From Armigeres subalbatus (lineage: Eukaryota > Arthropoda > Insecta > Diptera > Culicidae): a DNA stretch of 64,000 nt. Every line of letters starts with the position of its first letter. The first letter of the stretch is position 1. The stretch covers positions 44,982,180 through 45,046,179 of the forward strand of contig NC_085140.1 in assembly GCF_024139115.2 (NCBI RefSeq), written 5' to 3'. A model generated the notes under the pieces. It was not told the DNA's origin and made no database searches. It worked only from the letters and a program-made list of their open reading frames with translations. Below are positions 11,693 through 23,514 of this stretch, in pieces. A program made the position numbers and the translations under genes.

Positions 11693-12009
11693 CAATTGGT
11701 GCCCAGATCTAGTGGAGAGGCCACTGTATACTCAAGAGTGCGCGAATCTTCCTAAGACGGGTGGCTTTTGCAGGTTTCTCCATTTTATTATGAAAAGGAT
11801 TGGGTGTTATGGAAAGTGTTTTTAAAGAGGGATCATAATGACCTGTTCTTCGATTCATACATACACCATTTCACTTTGTCGGTCTGGATCTATTGGTATT
11901 ACATCACTATGGGTATATGGGCCGTCTATCAAAAGCTCGGTTGTGAAGCGATCTTCGGGTATTTTCGTACACTTAAAGGAAAGGAAAAAAATAAATCATA
12001 TTTTCTTCT
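11693..12009. other. Spacer, nothing recognised
   Basis: About 320 bases leading into a tandem repeat. Open frames of 67 and 125 codons overlap here, and their sequence is largely explained by the repeat that follows. Confidence 0.35.
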
Positions 12010-12212
12010 ATGTTCTTATGCCGGACATATGCATCCTTTGAAAATAAGGATCATGTCTTCCCTCACCATAAACCGAGTTAATGAATTTATTGAAAAAAGA
12101 AATCATATCCACCCTAGCCTTGATCCGAGCGAATGCATTTATTGAAGGAAGAATCATACCCTCCCCAGTTTTATGCCGGATAAATGCATCATTTGAAGTA
12201 AGAAGCGTATAC
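12010..12212 (+). repeat. Four-copy ~52-bp degenerate tandem repeat
   Basis: Four units are anchored by CCGGA/CCGAG at about 12021, 12073, 12125 and 12176, spaced 51-52 bp. Each unit continues with an AATGCAT- or AATGAAT-like block, TTTGAA or ATTGAA, an A-rich AAGAAT/ATCAT block, and a pyrimidine-rich TCCCTCACC-like end in the first three. Sequence identity between units is moderate. A role is not apparent. Confidence 0.65.
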
Positions 12213-12261
12213 TTTTTTAACTAATATTGGACAAAGCGTGGTTTTAAGGAGATACCAGATG

Positions 12262-12395
12262 ACCAAAGGACATTTGTCCGAAAGCCATTTGGTCGAATTC
12301 CACTTGGCCGAATAACACTTTAAGCCGCTGGTCATCTATCCGAATCTCATTTGACCGAAACGACTAAATATTAGGCCGAAAGCACATAACATATA
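12262..12395 (+). repeat. TGGCCGAA-type minisatellite, locus 1
   Basis: Irregular repeats of CATTTGG followed by TCCGAA, GTCGAA or GGCCGAA. The same core recurs at three other places in this window (23.5-24.3, 28.1 and 34.2-34.4 kb). Spacing is irregular, so this is a decayed copy. Confidence 0.6.
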
Positions 12396-12499
12396 GGCAG
12401 TTTTGCCGTGGAATGATTTTGAAACCCTAGTGAAACTAGCGGTGGAAGTCAAGCTTAACTGAACAACACAAAGAGTCTATTTTGAAACTTGCAGTTTGT

Positions 12500-13390
12500 T
12501 CTATGATGCCTATCTGTTTTGTGCCGGAATGGAAATACGGCCAAGAGTGCCGTCAAACAATCAGAACGTGGTCGATTTGTGATTCTGTCTGAACTGGTGA
12601 TCTTCAGGTGTACCGATACGGAGGGCTGTGTTGGAAGTAGATGCTGTGAATGGCAATATTCTTTGAGGCAGCGAAATCAATTAGTCGTAGGCCGTTTTCG
12701 TTCGTCAGCCGGTGGGCGCTTTCCAATAGTCGGTCTAAACTCCTCCTCTTGGCCAACCTGTGCGTTTAAATCTCCTATGATGATTTTGACGTGGCTGTCG
12801 TACTCACGTTCCAGCTGCACATAGAATGTGTCCCACCAGTGCTTCCGTTGATTATGCTTATGCTAAATAACCGGCCTTTGATCCTCAACCTGCACATTCT
12901 CTCAAGCTGTTCCCATCTCGTGTGTGTTGCCGCAGCTCTGGTAGATGGTATGATAACCTCTAAACGTTAGCACCTTCGATCCCTTCTAACAAACCTCCTG
13001 CAGCGCTACGATGCTGAATCCACGGTCATTGAGCACATCGGCGAGTATACGGTGCCCTCGATGGAGTTGAGAGAGTTTCCAATCGCTACTCCCTTTTCGT
13101 CGCTGTGGTCTTCGCCGATTGTTACGGTCCGTACTTTCCTGTTGATTATTCGTTGCGTGAGTTTTTCTTAAAGTCTGGCTTGTATGACCTGACACCAAAC
13201 CCCCTAAATTTCCGAAGGACCATTCCTCCTTATTCCCGGTTGACAATGGTGCACAGTTTCACTAAGAGTCCCTCGTTGGCACTCGGATGTTGATCAGCCG
13301 ACCATAACCTGGAGAATAGACGTTGTTGTGAGCCGCTCCTAACATGGAGAACAGACGCTCAGTAAGATTTGTACCAACAAGTGGCAGGCA
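12500..13390 (-). pseudogene. RTE-like LINE fragment: 5' region and endonuclease
   Basis: Read on the minus strand, this runs from a 5' region (13390-13150) into an apurinic-type endonuclease domain. Visible motifs are VVALQ-like IVALQEVC at ~12990-13010, VKIIIGDLNAQVGQ near 12760-12790, and QIDHVLID near 12535-12560. The frame breaks several times, and the RT domain is absent because the fragment ends near 12500. The arrangement matches the complete plus-strand element at 18-21 kb, including an arginine-rich linker before the endonuclease. It is a dead, 3'-truncated copy of the same or a sister family. Confidence 0.75.
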
Positions 13391-16300
13391 GATTTTCTTT
13401 CGCATTTTCTCATTATAAAAGGTACATGACTAACTGTACCATGACTGACAACATTCACCTTGAAATATTTTACGTTGCGAAACGAGACGGAAACAAACCA
13501 AATCGCCACTTAAATAAGTAATAGTAATGACTAATGAGCGTCAGCGAGTAATGCGCTTGGGATAATTATATTATCCATTCACATCTGATACATCATGTAT
13601 ATGTAGATTATACGCAGTTCCGTTTTCATTTGATGGGTCCGCTACACCGATGTTTAGGCGGAAGTCTTTCACATTATTATCTTCCACCGGTAGCTGGTCA
13701 TACTTGGTAAGTTAGACTATAAAATCCATACGATGTTAAATGGCCATATAAAAACTAACCATGTACCAATGAAGAGTTTTCAATAGATTTAATGAGTTCT
13801 GGCTTCCGATATGTTCAATAATCTCCTAAAATAACACGTCGAGCAAATATTTCTTAAAATATTTTTCTAAATTTGTTTTCTTATACAACAAACTTTCATT
13901 CATACTAGTAATCAATTTCATAAATAGCTCTAATTCATCTTCTACCTAGTCAATTTTCCAGAAATGAAATGCGTGTCATCTGTGGGCAACGAACAAGGGC
14001 AGAAACGATAGAGTACAGTTCCAAGAAGTCGGAGAACAAAAACGATACAACGAAATCCAACCCTGGGGGACAACGTTTGATATCACTTCCTCTATCAACC
14101 GCGTTATCAGTTGAGTGAAGTCGCCCCACCTTGATGTCGTGACGGTAAACATTTGTTTAACTTCGATTCACGCCATTCGTAGTTGTTCAGATGACAGGGC
14201 AATGTCAACCGTGGATTCGGAATTTGCAAAATATAGATTAATATCATCGTCGATTATAGAAGTCTCCGCTTATCCTTGCACTATTGTATCATTCAACAAA
14301 TATTGATTTTCCGTGTAAGTTTCGTTTGCTGAATTAAATTATGCAAACTTTACGTAAAAATCCGTAAGAAGGATGAAATAATAATCTACTACCTACCTAC
14401 TACCTACATGAATCAGATTTAATTCGATTGTGCGCATTAGATAATCGAGCTGATAACCGAATCTAATACATTGCATATGACTCGTCCACTGCAATACAGT
14501 TAACACATTTTTATATCCTACATACATTATGGATTGTTAAACTTAATGCTACATATACGTTGAAATTCGCAAATGTCGTAATGATCTGCCTCCCTTCTCG
14601 TTGAATCGCACCACACATACGTTGTACTCTAAGCCATTCGGTCTCGCACACTTTTCTGATCCACTTATCGCTACGACCGAACTTGGAATAACTATTATAA
14701 AAAGGCGAAACCACTTTTGCAACCTAGAGCTTCCTGCGTTACACCACTTCCAGCTGGAAGTGGAAGAAGTGTTCGCATCAAGTAGTGAAGTTGAAATACG
14801 AACTTAATATGGCTGGACTGGACCTGGAACAACTTCCACAGAAGCAATTACGTCCCTTTCAAAATATTGAAGCTGTTTTTTTTTTACAATTATGCTCCTA
14901 CTAAAGCGGTTTTTATTCAATTCAAGAAAGTGATAAAAGAGCTCGACAGCAAAGGCCCGATGACTGTTTTGTATCCATTTATAATTACACTCACGGGGGA
15001 AAATTGCGCTCGTGCCTTTGGGAGTCATCCGTTTGCCGTTGTTTGCAAATGATCCTACCATTAGGTTGGTGGCACCAACTAAGCGCTAATTTAGTGCAGG
15101 CTTTAATTATTCAAATGCGTTGGCGGCGTTTGTTCTTTCACACGGGGCAGGGGCTCAAATCCATGTTGAACCAAGATGGGGGAGCAGAAAGTATGCGCTA
15201 CTGAACTACTGCAAGCCGCCGAAACAGGTTATTCAGACACTTGAAGCCACCACTAGCTGTGCAAGATGGATCGAGTGGAGAGAAAAAACCTACACCCCAT
15301 TAAAGTCAGCGCGAGTTTTATGAAGAGTAGAAAGATGGAATTCATTAGCCGACGAGTTTGTTACAGCACTCTTGAGCTGATTCCAATTATGGTCGGAAGA
15401 CTTGTGCGTAGGTTTACATACCTACTGACTTTTGCAAACACTTGGCGTGAGCTGCGAAGCCAGAGGTTTTGGCGGCTATTATTGAGGTCAATCATTTGGA
15501 TCGACATTAGTCGATGTGAGAATTGGAAATAGGTGTCATTTATCTAATATTTTGTTTATTCAATCGATTCAAATACAGTATGAACTGAAATGTATAGAAT
15601 TAGCCACAATCGACATTAGCATACCGAAAAATACATCGTTTTTCATAATTTCACGTGAGAAAATTTAAAAGAACAGAAAATTTTTGTAGCTTGTTTAGTA
15701 GAAAACGTAGAATACGTTTCATTCGAAAACATAACTTGACTGTAAATTCACGTATTTTGGAGTCAAAGGTAAAGTTGTTTTGGCGATTATCACTTTTTAT
15801 GATGAACGTACAATCTATATCAACATATTGCCGCGGAGCTTAAATCTCAAAACTTTTTAGCTTAGCTCAAAACTAAAAAAAGACACTCCACCCGCCCCCT
15901 TTTGCCTCTAACTTTCTAAATTAATGTAAGTGAATCTATGGAGACATAAAAGCATTCTCCCTACTAGGGATATTGCATATACTTTGTTTTATAGCTTCAT
16001 TTTATTTCCCCTATTTAAGAAAATAGAAACAACACATTTTCAGATCCTAAGCTTTATTCTACAGTCAACCTATTGACGCAACCATGCGTGATTCGCGGAA
16101 TAACAAACCCGTATCGATCAAACCGACATTTGCGTTTCAGCAAATCCTTCCGACTTACTACACTGCAACGCCACAAACTCAGCAGGAAATGGAAAAACTT
16201 TTCCCCAGAAGCGAGTCGGTACAAATAACAATTTTCATTCGTCATTCTGTTTTTTGTTTTTCTTTTCGCTGTACCCAGCTTATCCGGGGATCCAACGTAG

Positions 16301-17985
16301 ATGCAATAAATTTCTGCAGCCATTCTAATCCAACTCGTTTATCGAAAAGGGCCGTACCTATGCCTGTGTCGTGCATGCATATAGCAGGTTGCTTTCTTGG
16401 AAAAAGTTTTCGAGTTATCTACGCCCGGAACGGATGTATTGGATAGTAAAACAGGGAAGAAAGATTCAAAATAGAACCGACATATTCGCACATGATTTGA
16501 ATTTTTTATTGGCTGCTCCTACCGGTCGTCACAGCTGGTGCATGGTTCCAGTTGGCAAGTCCCCCCAGCAGATATTTAGGGCTGATCACGATGCTCCGAA
16601 ACGGATACTTCTATGGACGCGGGAGCTCCTTTTTAGCCGGAGAATGGTCATTGCCATTGCCAATCAGTTCATGTTAGGGCAAAACAAATGCCGCAGCAGC
16701 AACAGCACAGATGGTCGTGGTTTGGTCACGAACATTTTTGGGGGCCACAGCCGTCGCGTCGCTACTTGATGAAGGGTCTACGAACGAAGTGTTCTCGCGA
16801 ACGAGCAGATGGGTCCGAACCGGTCAGAGCGGCCGGCGAGTAGCAGTTTAATTTACGCTTCCGCCATGACCAAAAATGGCATATTAAAAGCGGGAAGCGA
16901 CTGATTCGTTCGACCCAGACGCAAAAACGTATAGCAAATAAAAAATAAAAATGTGTCGGTTTCCCTCCACCTTTGTTGATACAACTAAACATGGAAATGT
17001 TAACTTTTAGCGAGTACGGCAGCTTTGTTTGCTTACTATGTTTGGCTCCAAGTTTGGCTCTGTTTTCTGCACACCGAAGAGAATGAACGACCAGAAAAGG
17101 ACTTGTAGCGAGGGACATATCCTTAAACTGGACGATTCTCGCTACCACACAGGCGGCTCCTCACTCAAATCGCCCGGTAAAACCGCAACCATAAAATCTT
17201 AATTAACACTGCCATATTCATGCGGGACCTGCACCGGTTGTGGATGCTGCACATTCGACGGTGGTAGAGCACAAGTTTGCTGCTGTTGATGTGACAACTA
17301 TACGAAGGGACTTCTGATGGATGATAGTCCTTTGTGCGTGTCGGTATAGAGTGGGAGGCGTTTACACGTCACTTAGCACCGGTCCCCCCATCTATTAGGA
17401 TATTCATGAAAGGATTATGCAACGGTCATCGAGGATGGAGCCTTTCTTCGGTAAAGCACGACGACGGTGCTCAGTTGGTGAACATGAGCGGATGTAGACA
17501 TCTATGTCGAACACAGTACAAACAATTACGGCCAGATACGGGCTTGAAATAATGTGCATAGCATCGTTTTATAGGAGATGGTTCTTAATAAATGTCGATG
17601 GGACAGTAATCAGTTTATATAAGCTGAAGATGTTGTAGACTAGCTAATCTCTATATATATAAATGAGTTTACATTTCCTTTGAGGCAATATAACTCGCGA
17701 ATGAGTAAGTGATTTGCAAGATATCCGTACTAACCGATTCGTATTGGAATCAGCTGTGTTTATGTATATGAAGATCCTATATCCTTTACGTATACTTCGT
17801 ATACAAGAAAGGCAAAAAATAGAACATTTCGCTGGAAAAGTTAAACAAAAGCAAAAGTACTACGTTTTCAAAAAATCTGAAGAAAACCATTGAAACCATC
17901 ATTGAGCTCGATCCGAAATCGATACAGTTGTAAATGGTGAATCGATAAGAAATCGTAATTTATTAGACAGTAAAGTTATTATACA
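13391..17985. other. Long stretch with no recognised gene
   Basis: 4.6 kb between two LINE copies. The parts at 13391-16050 and 17560-17985 are AT-rich. The part at 16050-17560 is GC-richer and holds overlapping frames on both strands (for example 16084-16446 +, 16371-16769 +, 16762-17148 -), none with a domain I recognise. Near 17790-17815, GTATACAAGAAAGGCAAAA resembles one end of the GCCTTTCTTGTA MITE family. Conserved non-coding sequence or lone exons cannot be excluded. Confidence 0.4.
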
Positions 17986-18249
17986 TAAATGAAGTAACTA
18001 AATTTGTAAGGGGCAGCAGGGACTAGGTCCAAGAGCTTGACGCATCCACGCCAGGCCAGCTGCGAGTTGTGGGGCTTGCCTAGGATGTGGTGGGGTTTGA
18101 CAGTGGTCCCTGTTAAATTCCCATTAAAAGCTGCAAGTAGGCCCCACCAAAGCGACCGTGTGCCGCTCAAAGCGCACAAGCCCAAGTCCTGGTGTTAGGT
18201 GGGACGCTAAACAGCCCTGACACGACGGCCCTCCGACGAGACAGGAGGT

Positions 18250-18926
18250 TTGCGCAGGCCCAATAAGCCGCCTAGAAAACCAATCATTACGAACAATATA
18301 AGAGATAATGCGACTCGATATAATCGGCAAAGACCTAGGCGACGAATACAGGATCACGATTGGAAGCTTGGAACATGGAATTGCAAGTCGCTAGGTTTCG
18401 CAGGTTGCGACAGGATGATCTACGATGAATTACATCCCCGCAACTTCGACGTCGTGGCGCTGCAGGAGATTTGCTGGACAGGACAGAAAGTGTGGAAAAG
18501 CGGGCATCGAGCGGCTACCTTCTACCAAAGCTGTGGCACCACCAACGAGCTGGGAACCGGCTTCATAGTGCTGGGTAAGATGCGCCAACGCGTGATTGGG
18601 TGGCAGCCAATCAACGCAAGGATGTGCAAGCTGAGGATTAAAGGCCGTTTCTTCAACTATAGCATCATCAACGTGCACTGCCCACACGAAGGGAGACCCG
18701 ATGACGAGAAAGAAGCGTTCTACGCACAGCTGGAGCAGACATACGATGGATGCCCACTGCGGGACGTTAAAATCGTCATCGGTGACATGAACGCACAGGT
18801 GAAATGTATAGACCGGTCATCGGACCGGATAGTCTGCATACCGTATTGAACTACAACGGCCAACGATGCATAAACTTTGCAGCCTCCCGCGGAATGGTAG
18901 TCCGAAGCACCTTCTTTCCCCGCAAA
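18250..18926 (+). pseudogene. LINE endonuclease domain, N-terminal part
   Basis: An arginine-rich leader precedes DWKLGTWNCKSLG (from ~18358), then VVALQEICW (~18450-18476) with the catalytic-type Glu, IINVHCPHE (~18666-18692) and IVIGDMNAQV (~18772-18801) with the Asp/Asn pair typical of APE-type nicking enzymes. The frame breaks close to 18804. Sense continues in another frame (YRPVIGPDSLHTV, then INFAASRGMVV) to about 18926, where it shifts again. There is no ATG before the first motifs, so the original start may lie upstream or be lost. Confidence 0.85.
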
Positions 18927-19957
18927 ATATCCACAAGGCCACATGGAAATCACCTAACCAAGAAACGGAAAACCAAATCGACCACGTTCTAATCGACGGT
19001 AAATTCTTCTCCGACATCACGAACGTCCGCACTTACCGCAGTGCGAATATTGAATCCGACCACTACCTCGTTGCAGTATGCCTGCGCTCAAAACTCTCGA
19101 CGGTGTACAACACGCGTCGAAGTCGGACGCCGCGGCTTAATATCGGGCGGCTACGAGACGGTAGACTAGCCCAAGAATACGCGCAGCAGCTGGAAGTGGC
19201 ACTCCCAACGGAAGAGCAGCCAGGCGCAGCGTCTCTTGAAGATGGCTGGAGAGATATTCGATCCGCCATTGGTAGCACCGCAACCGCTGCACTTGGCACG
19301 GTGCCCCCGGATCAGAGAAACGACTGGTATGACGGCGAATGTGAGCAGTTAGTGGAAGAGAAGAATGCAGCATGGGCGAGATTGCTGCAACACCGCACGA
19401 GGGCGAACGAGGCACGATATAAACAGGCGCGGAACATACAAAACTCGATTTTCCGGAGGAAAAAGCGCCAGCAGGAAGATCGAGACCGTGAAGAAACGGA
19501 GCAACTGTACCGCGCTAATAACACACGAAAGTTCTATGAGAAGTTAAACCGTTCACGTAAGGGCCACGTGCCACAGCCTGATATGTGTAAGGACATAAAC
19601 GGGAACCTTCTTACGAACGAGCGTGAGGTGATCCAAAGGTGGCGGCAGCACTACGAAGAACACCTGAATGGCGATGTGGCAGACGAAGATGGCGGTATGG
19701 TGATGGACCTGGGAGATCGCGCGCAGGACATAATTTTACCGGCCCCGGATCTCCAGGAAATCCAGGAGGAGATTGGCCGGCTGAAGAACAACAAAGCCCC
19801 TGGGGTTGACCAACTACCAGGAGAGCTATTTAAACACGGTGGTGAGGCACTGGCTAAAGCGCTGCACTGGGTCATTACCAAGATTTGGGAGGAGGAAGTT
19901 TTGCCGCAGGAGTGGATGGAAGGTGTCGTGTGTCCCATCTACAAAAGGGCGATAAGC
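18927..19957 (+). pseudogene. LINE endonuclease C-terminus, linker and start of RT
   Basis: This frame supplies IHKATWKSP and QIDHVLIDGKF, then SDHYLVAV (~19054-19077), whose Ser-Asp-His is the last APE signature. A charged, probably helical linker rich in Arg, Glu and Gln follows (~19340-19680). RT begins at about 19785 with NNKAPGVDQLPGELFKHGG, followed by WEEEVLPQEWMEGVV. The frame is lost after VCPIYKR (~19950), where the next block GDKLDCSNYR lies one frame over. Confidence 0.85.
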
Positions 19958-20739
19958 TGGATTGTAGCAACTACCGCGCAATCACATTGCTGAACGCCGC
20001 CTACAAGGTACTCTCCCAAATTTTATGCCGTCGACTAGCACCAACTGCAAGGGAGTTCGTGGGGCAGTACCAGGCGGGTTTTATGGGCGAACGCTCCACC
20101 ACGGACCAGGTGTTCGCCATTCGCCAAGTACTGCAGAAATGCCGCGAATACAACGTGCCCACACATCATCTATTCATCGACTTCAAAGCCGCATATGATA
20201 CAATCGATCGGGACCAGCTATGGCAGCTAATGCACGAACACGATTTTCCGGATAAACTGATACGGTTGATCAAGGCGACGATGGATCGGGTGATGTGCGT
20301 AGTTCGAGTTTCAGGGGCATTCTCGAGTCCCTTCGAAACCCGCAGAGGGTTACGGCAAGGTGATGGTCTTTCGTGTTTGCTATTCAACATCGCTTTGGAA
20401 GGGGTAATACGAAGAGCAGGGATTAACACGAGTGGTACAATTTTCAATAAGTCCGTCCAGCTATTTGGTTTCGCCGACGACATAGATATTATGGCACGTA
20501 ACTTTGAGAAGATGGAGGAAGCCTACATCAGACTGACTAAGACTAAGCGGATCGGACTAGTCATCAACACGTCGAAGACGAAGTACATGATAGGAAGAGG
20601 TTCAAGAGAAGACAATGTGAGCCACCCACCGCGAGTTTGCATCGGTGGTGACGAAATCGAGGTGGTAGAAGAATTTGTGTACTTGGGCTCACTGGTGACT
20701 GCCGAAAATGACACCAGCAGAGAAATTCGAGACGCATAG
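19954..20739 (+). pseudogene. LINE reverse transcriptase core
   Basis: RT blocks appear in order: NYRAITLLNAAYKVL, YQAGFMGERSTTDQ, LFIDFKAAYDTIDRDQLW (block with the first catalytic Asp, ~20170-20223), RRGLRQGDGLS (~20341-20373), FADDIDIMA (catalytic Asp pair, 20469-20495) and GLVINTSKTKYM. The catalytic residues are intact. The block ends at a TAG after REIRDA (20737-20739), beyond which the frame shifts twice within ~30 bases. This copy is recent enough to keep all RT motifs but is disrupted. Confidence 0.9.
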
Positions 20740-20767
20740 TGGCTGGAAATCGTACGTACTTTGACTC

Positions 20768-21184
20768 CGCAAGACGCTCCGATCGAATAGAGTTCGCCGC
20801 CGTACCAAACTGACAATCTACAAAACGCTCATTAGACCGGTAGTCCTCTACGGACACGAGACCTGGACGATGCTCGTGGAGGACCAACGCGCACTTGGAG
20901 TTTTCGAAAGGAAAGTGCTGCGTACCATCTATGGTGGGGTGCAGATGGCGGACGGTACGTGGAGGAGGCGAATGAACCACGAATTGCATCAGCTGTTGGG
21001 AGAACCATCCATCGTTCACACCGTGAAAATCGGACGACTGCGATGGGCCGGGCACGTAGCCAGAATGTCGGACAGTAACCCGGTAAAAATGGTTCTCGAC
21101 AACGATCCGACGGGCACAAGAAGGCGAGGTGCGCAGCGGGCAAGGTGGATCGATCAGGTAGACGGCGTGGTTGGCGACGTGTAG
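20768..21184 (+). pseudogene. LINE C-terminal domain
   Basis: The frame carries YKTLIRPVVLYGHETWT, FERKVLRTIYGG, MNHELHQLLGEP and RWAGHVARM, then GTRRRGAQRARWIDQV, and stops at 21182-21184. This Arg-rich tail is shared by many insect endonuclease/RT elements and is thought to help bind nucleic acid. A homologous minus-strand piece lies at 52945-53310. Confidence 0.85.
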
Positions 21185-21502
21185 CCATGGACCGAGCCGA
21201 ATGGAGGAGACTCTTATATACCGCACAGGCCACTTCGGCCTTAGTCTGAATAAATAATAATAAAATTTGTAAAGTTGAAATTTAATCTATTTTCTGATTG
21301 CAATATCGTAACTTTAAATCTATTATCATAGAAAGACAGTGAAAGTATTATAAAACGGAGTCAGTAAATCCTATTAGAAAACTGTCTGAGTAATTTATGT
21401 GCATTGAAGCCTAAAGTAAGTGACTGAAATAATGTCTACATCCTTTTGTCCTTGGTTCGTGCTTTGCCCAATTGAACAAAGTGGTGATATTTGGCAGCCG
21501 TT

Positions 21503-21703
21503 CTAGGCAATTTTCGGATTGGAAATTGTCTCGACTTCCCTGGGCATAAAAAGTATCATCGTGTTAGCCTCATGATATACGAATGCAAAAATGGTAACAG
21601 CTTAGAAACCTCGCAGTTAATAACTGTGGAAGTGCTTAATCAATATTAAGCTGCAAGGCAACAATGTCCCAGTGAAGGATGTAATGCCAACGAAGAAGAA
21701 GAA
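21503..21703 (+). mobile_element. Feilai-like SINE, 5'-truncated
   Basis: It begins within the body at CTAGGCAATTTTCGG and runs through TTGTCTCGACTTCCC, ATCATCGTGTTAGCC, GAAACCTCGCAGTTAATAAC and GATGTAATGCCAA to an AAG-repeat tail. The tRNA-like head with A and B boxes is missing. Truncation from the 5' end is the usual outcome of target-primed reverse transcription. Confidence 0.8.
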
Positions 21704-21815
21704 GGAAGCCTATAGCCATAGGCCAACTGGTGAAGAAATTTGATTTATTTTGTCTCCCAGAAAATTAAAACAAATAGTTTCGTTATGTGTAGATTTTATG
21801 CCGTTTATAAAAAAA

Positions 21816-22366
21816 TGGTCGGTTGTCGGCACCCAAAAAAAACATTAAAACGGAAAAATATGAACTGTTGGCGTTATGGCTGAAAATATCAAGATTTATT
21901 ATGTAAATGGCAATGAAATTAAACATTGAAATACATTATATATTAAGCATTCAAAAATGTCATTTTCACTCACAACGTGGCTAATAACCTGAAATTAGGC
22001 AATTAACTTTGATTTGTCTTGATATTCCCTTGGAAAAAGGGGTGCCGACAACCGACCATGTTTGTGTGCCGAAAACCAAAATAAACAATCATCTTGAAAA
22101 GTAAAAATAAAATATTAATTGTGAACGCTACAGTAGCATTCAATATTGAATCACAAAATTGACTAAATTTACTTTGTAAATACGTAATAAATTTACTAAG
22201 CAAATAATCATAAAAAAACTTCTGATCAGGGTTTCACTTGATAAAAATTGTTTTCTTGTTCAACGAAACATAAGATCGGTGATTATATAGCGCATGTATG
22301 ATATATGGAAAATTGTCCATATCTGTTATCTGTCAAAAGTTACGTCTGGGTGCCGACACCCGACCA
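21816..22366. repeat. Triple occurrence of a 19-bp GGTCGG-TGTCGGCACCC motif
   Basis: TGGTCGGTTGTCGGCACCC stands at 21816-21834 (+). Its exact complement is at 22040-22058 (-), and a one-base variant (GGGTGTCGG form) at 22348-22366 (-). The first and second make a ~240-bp inverted pair, and the first and third a ~550-bp pair. These may be ends of nested MITEs. No target duplication is visible. Confidence 0.55.
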
Positions 22367-23132
22367 GTGCAGTCGACCACCTTCCCCTACCTCTGAATTG
22401 AAGAAATAAAAATATTATCAAGACAAGGGCAAGGGTAGCATACAGACAGCAGTAGAATCTGCAAGTGAGAAGACAAATTCGTAAAATAAGTAAACCGTAA
22501 AATTAGAAAAGGAACACGAATATGTAAGTCAGTATTTTCTTTATATTCCGTCTGGGTTAACCAAAAGAAAACTTTAGCTTGAAGCTGTTGATAGAGTCAA
22601 ACAATTGCTATCGAGACGTGCCCAACCTTTAAACTGTCCGAAACAGATAAAATTGACAATCTCGTATCTATTAAGATACAAATCTAGAATAACATTTGGA
22701 AATGGTTTACCGCCAAATTACCAGATGAATCAAGGAACAGGTGCACTATGCGATGAAAGCAATAACGAGCAGCATTTCTATGATAAAAGTAATTAAAAAA
22801 AAACTTACGTAAAATGCAATTCTTCTCATTTTCTCATCTAGCCATTCTTTATTTATTCCTTAGAGCGGTTTCTCGTATCAGTACTTTAGCGATAAACCAT
22901 GCGATGTCCAAATCAATGAATTTATGGTAATCTATAAATATGGGAACCGCAATAGGGCACTGCACGGACTGCTTTGTCTCTTTCTCGCTGCAAAGAAATT
23001 AGAAAACAACAAGGCCAGTAAACGTCAAAATGTATGAGGAACGAAAAAGAAAGAGATTTTTTCGTGCAGTGCCCTATAGAGGTGTGCGCCGCCGGCAGTT
23101 TTTGACAGTACGTCGCGCTGTTTGCATCTTAA
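22367..23132. other. Spacer, nothing recognised
   Basis: AT-rich sequence with only short open frames. No repeat family is recognised. Confidence 0.4.
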
Positions 23133-23354
23133 GAGTCACTCCTTACGGAATCCAAATTTTAAAAGTGCTCGCGTTTCCGAGGGCACCACTCTGCTCTGGA
23201 AGCAACGCACAACTGTCATTTTTATTGTTTCGCGCATGCTGCGACGCAGCAAAGCTAAATCAACAAAAATGACAGTTGTGCGCCGCCTCCGTATCGAGTG
23301 GTGTGCTCTCGAAAACGCGAGCACTTTGAAACTTGGATTCCATGAGGAGTGACC
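23133..23354. mobile_element. 222-bp TTAA-flanked foldback MITE
   Basis: The left end GAGTCACTCCTTACGGAATC matches the complement of the right end GGTCACTCCTCATGGAATC, and pairing continues for about 100 bp on each side (GTGCTCGCG, GCACAACTGTCATTTTT). TTAA sits at 23129-23132 and again at 23355-23358. A TTAA duplication is the mark of piggyBac-type insertion. The termini lack the usual piggyBac CCC start, so the superfamily is inference. Confidence 0.7.
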
Positions 23355-23514
23355 TTAAGTAAATTTCCTTGGAAATTTGAAAAACATTGCCATAGCGAAG
23401 AATTTATGCAATTTATCCGTGCAAATTTCAAGCAACTTCTAGTGTAAACTAAACAAAAAATCCGTAGAAATTCCGAAGGGTTTCTCGTTGAAATCGAACT
23501 TTTTAACGGGGAAG
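23355..23514. repeat. Dispersed GGAAATT/AATTTCC low-order repeat
   Basis: Irregular AAATTTCC, GGAAATTTG and AATTCCGAAGG motifs resemble strongly decayed relatives of the 24-bp unit. The same texture recurs at 24365-24440, 25845-26150 and 46790-47110. Confidence 0.35.

Larger units (their letters stand above)
17986..21262 (+). mobile_element. Near-full-length RTE-like non-LTR retrotransposon, inactive
   Basis: About 3.3 kb, a length typical of RTE-clade elements. The order is a GC-rich 5' region (from ~17990), an apurinic-type endonuclease, a linker, a reverse transcriptase, a C-terminal domain, and a short 3' UTR ending in AATAAATAATAATAAAA at ~21247-21262. The coding region switches frame at least five times and cannot make one protein. 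The 5' end is approximate, and I saw no clear target duplication. The clade call rests on the single endonuclease-RT ORF, the element size and the tail type. A database comparison could move it to another clade. Confidence 0.85.

Noticed and set aside
16054..17148. Cluster of 90-130-codon frames on both strands
   Set aside because: Frames overlap each other, with no motif, no splice context that I could support, and no repeat family.
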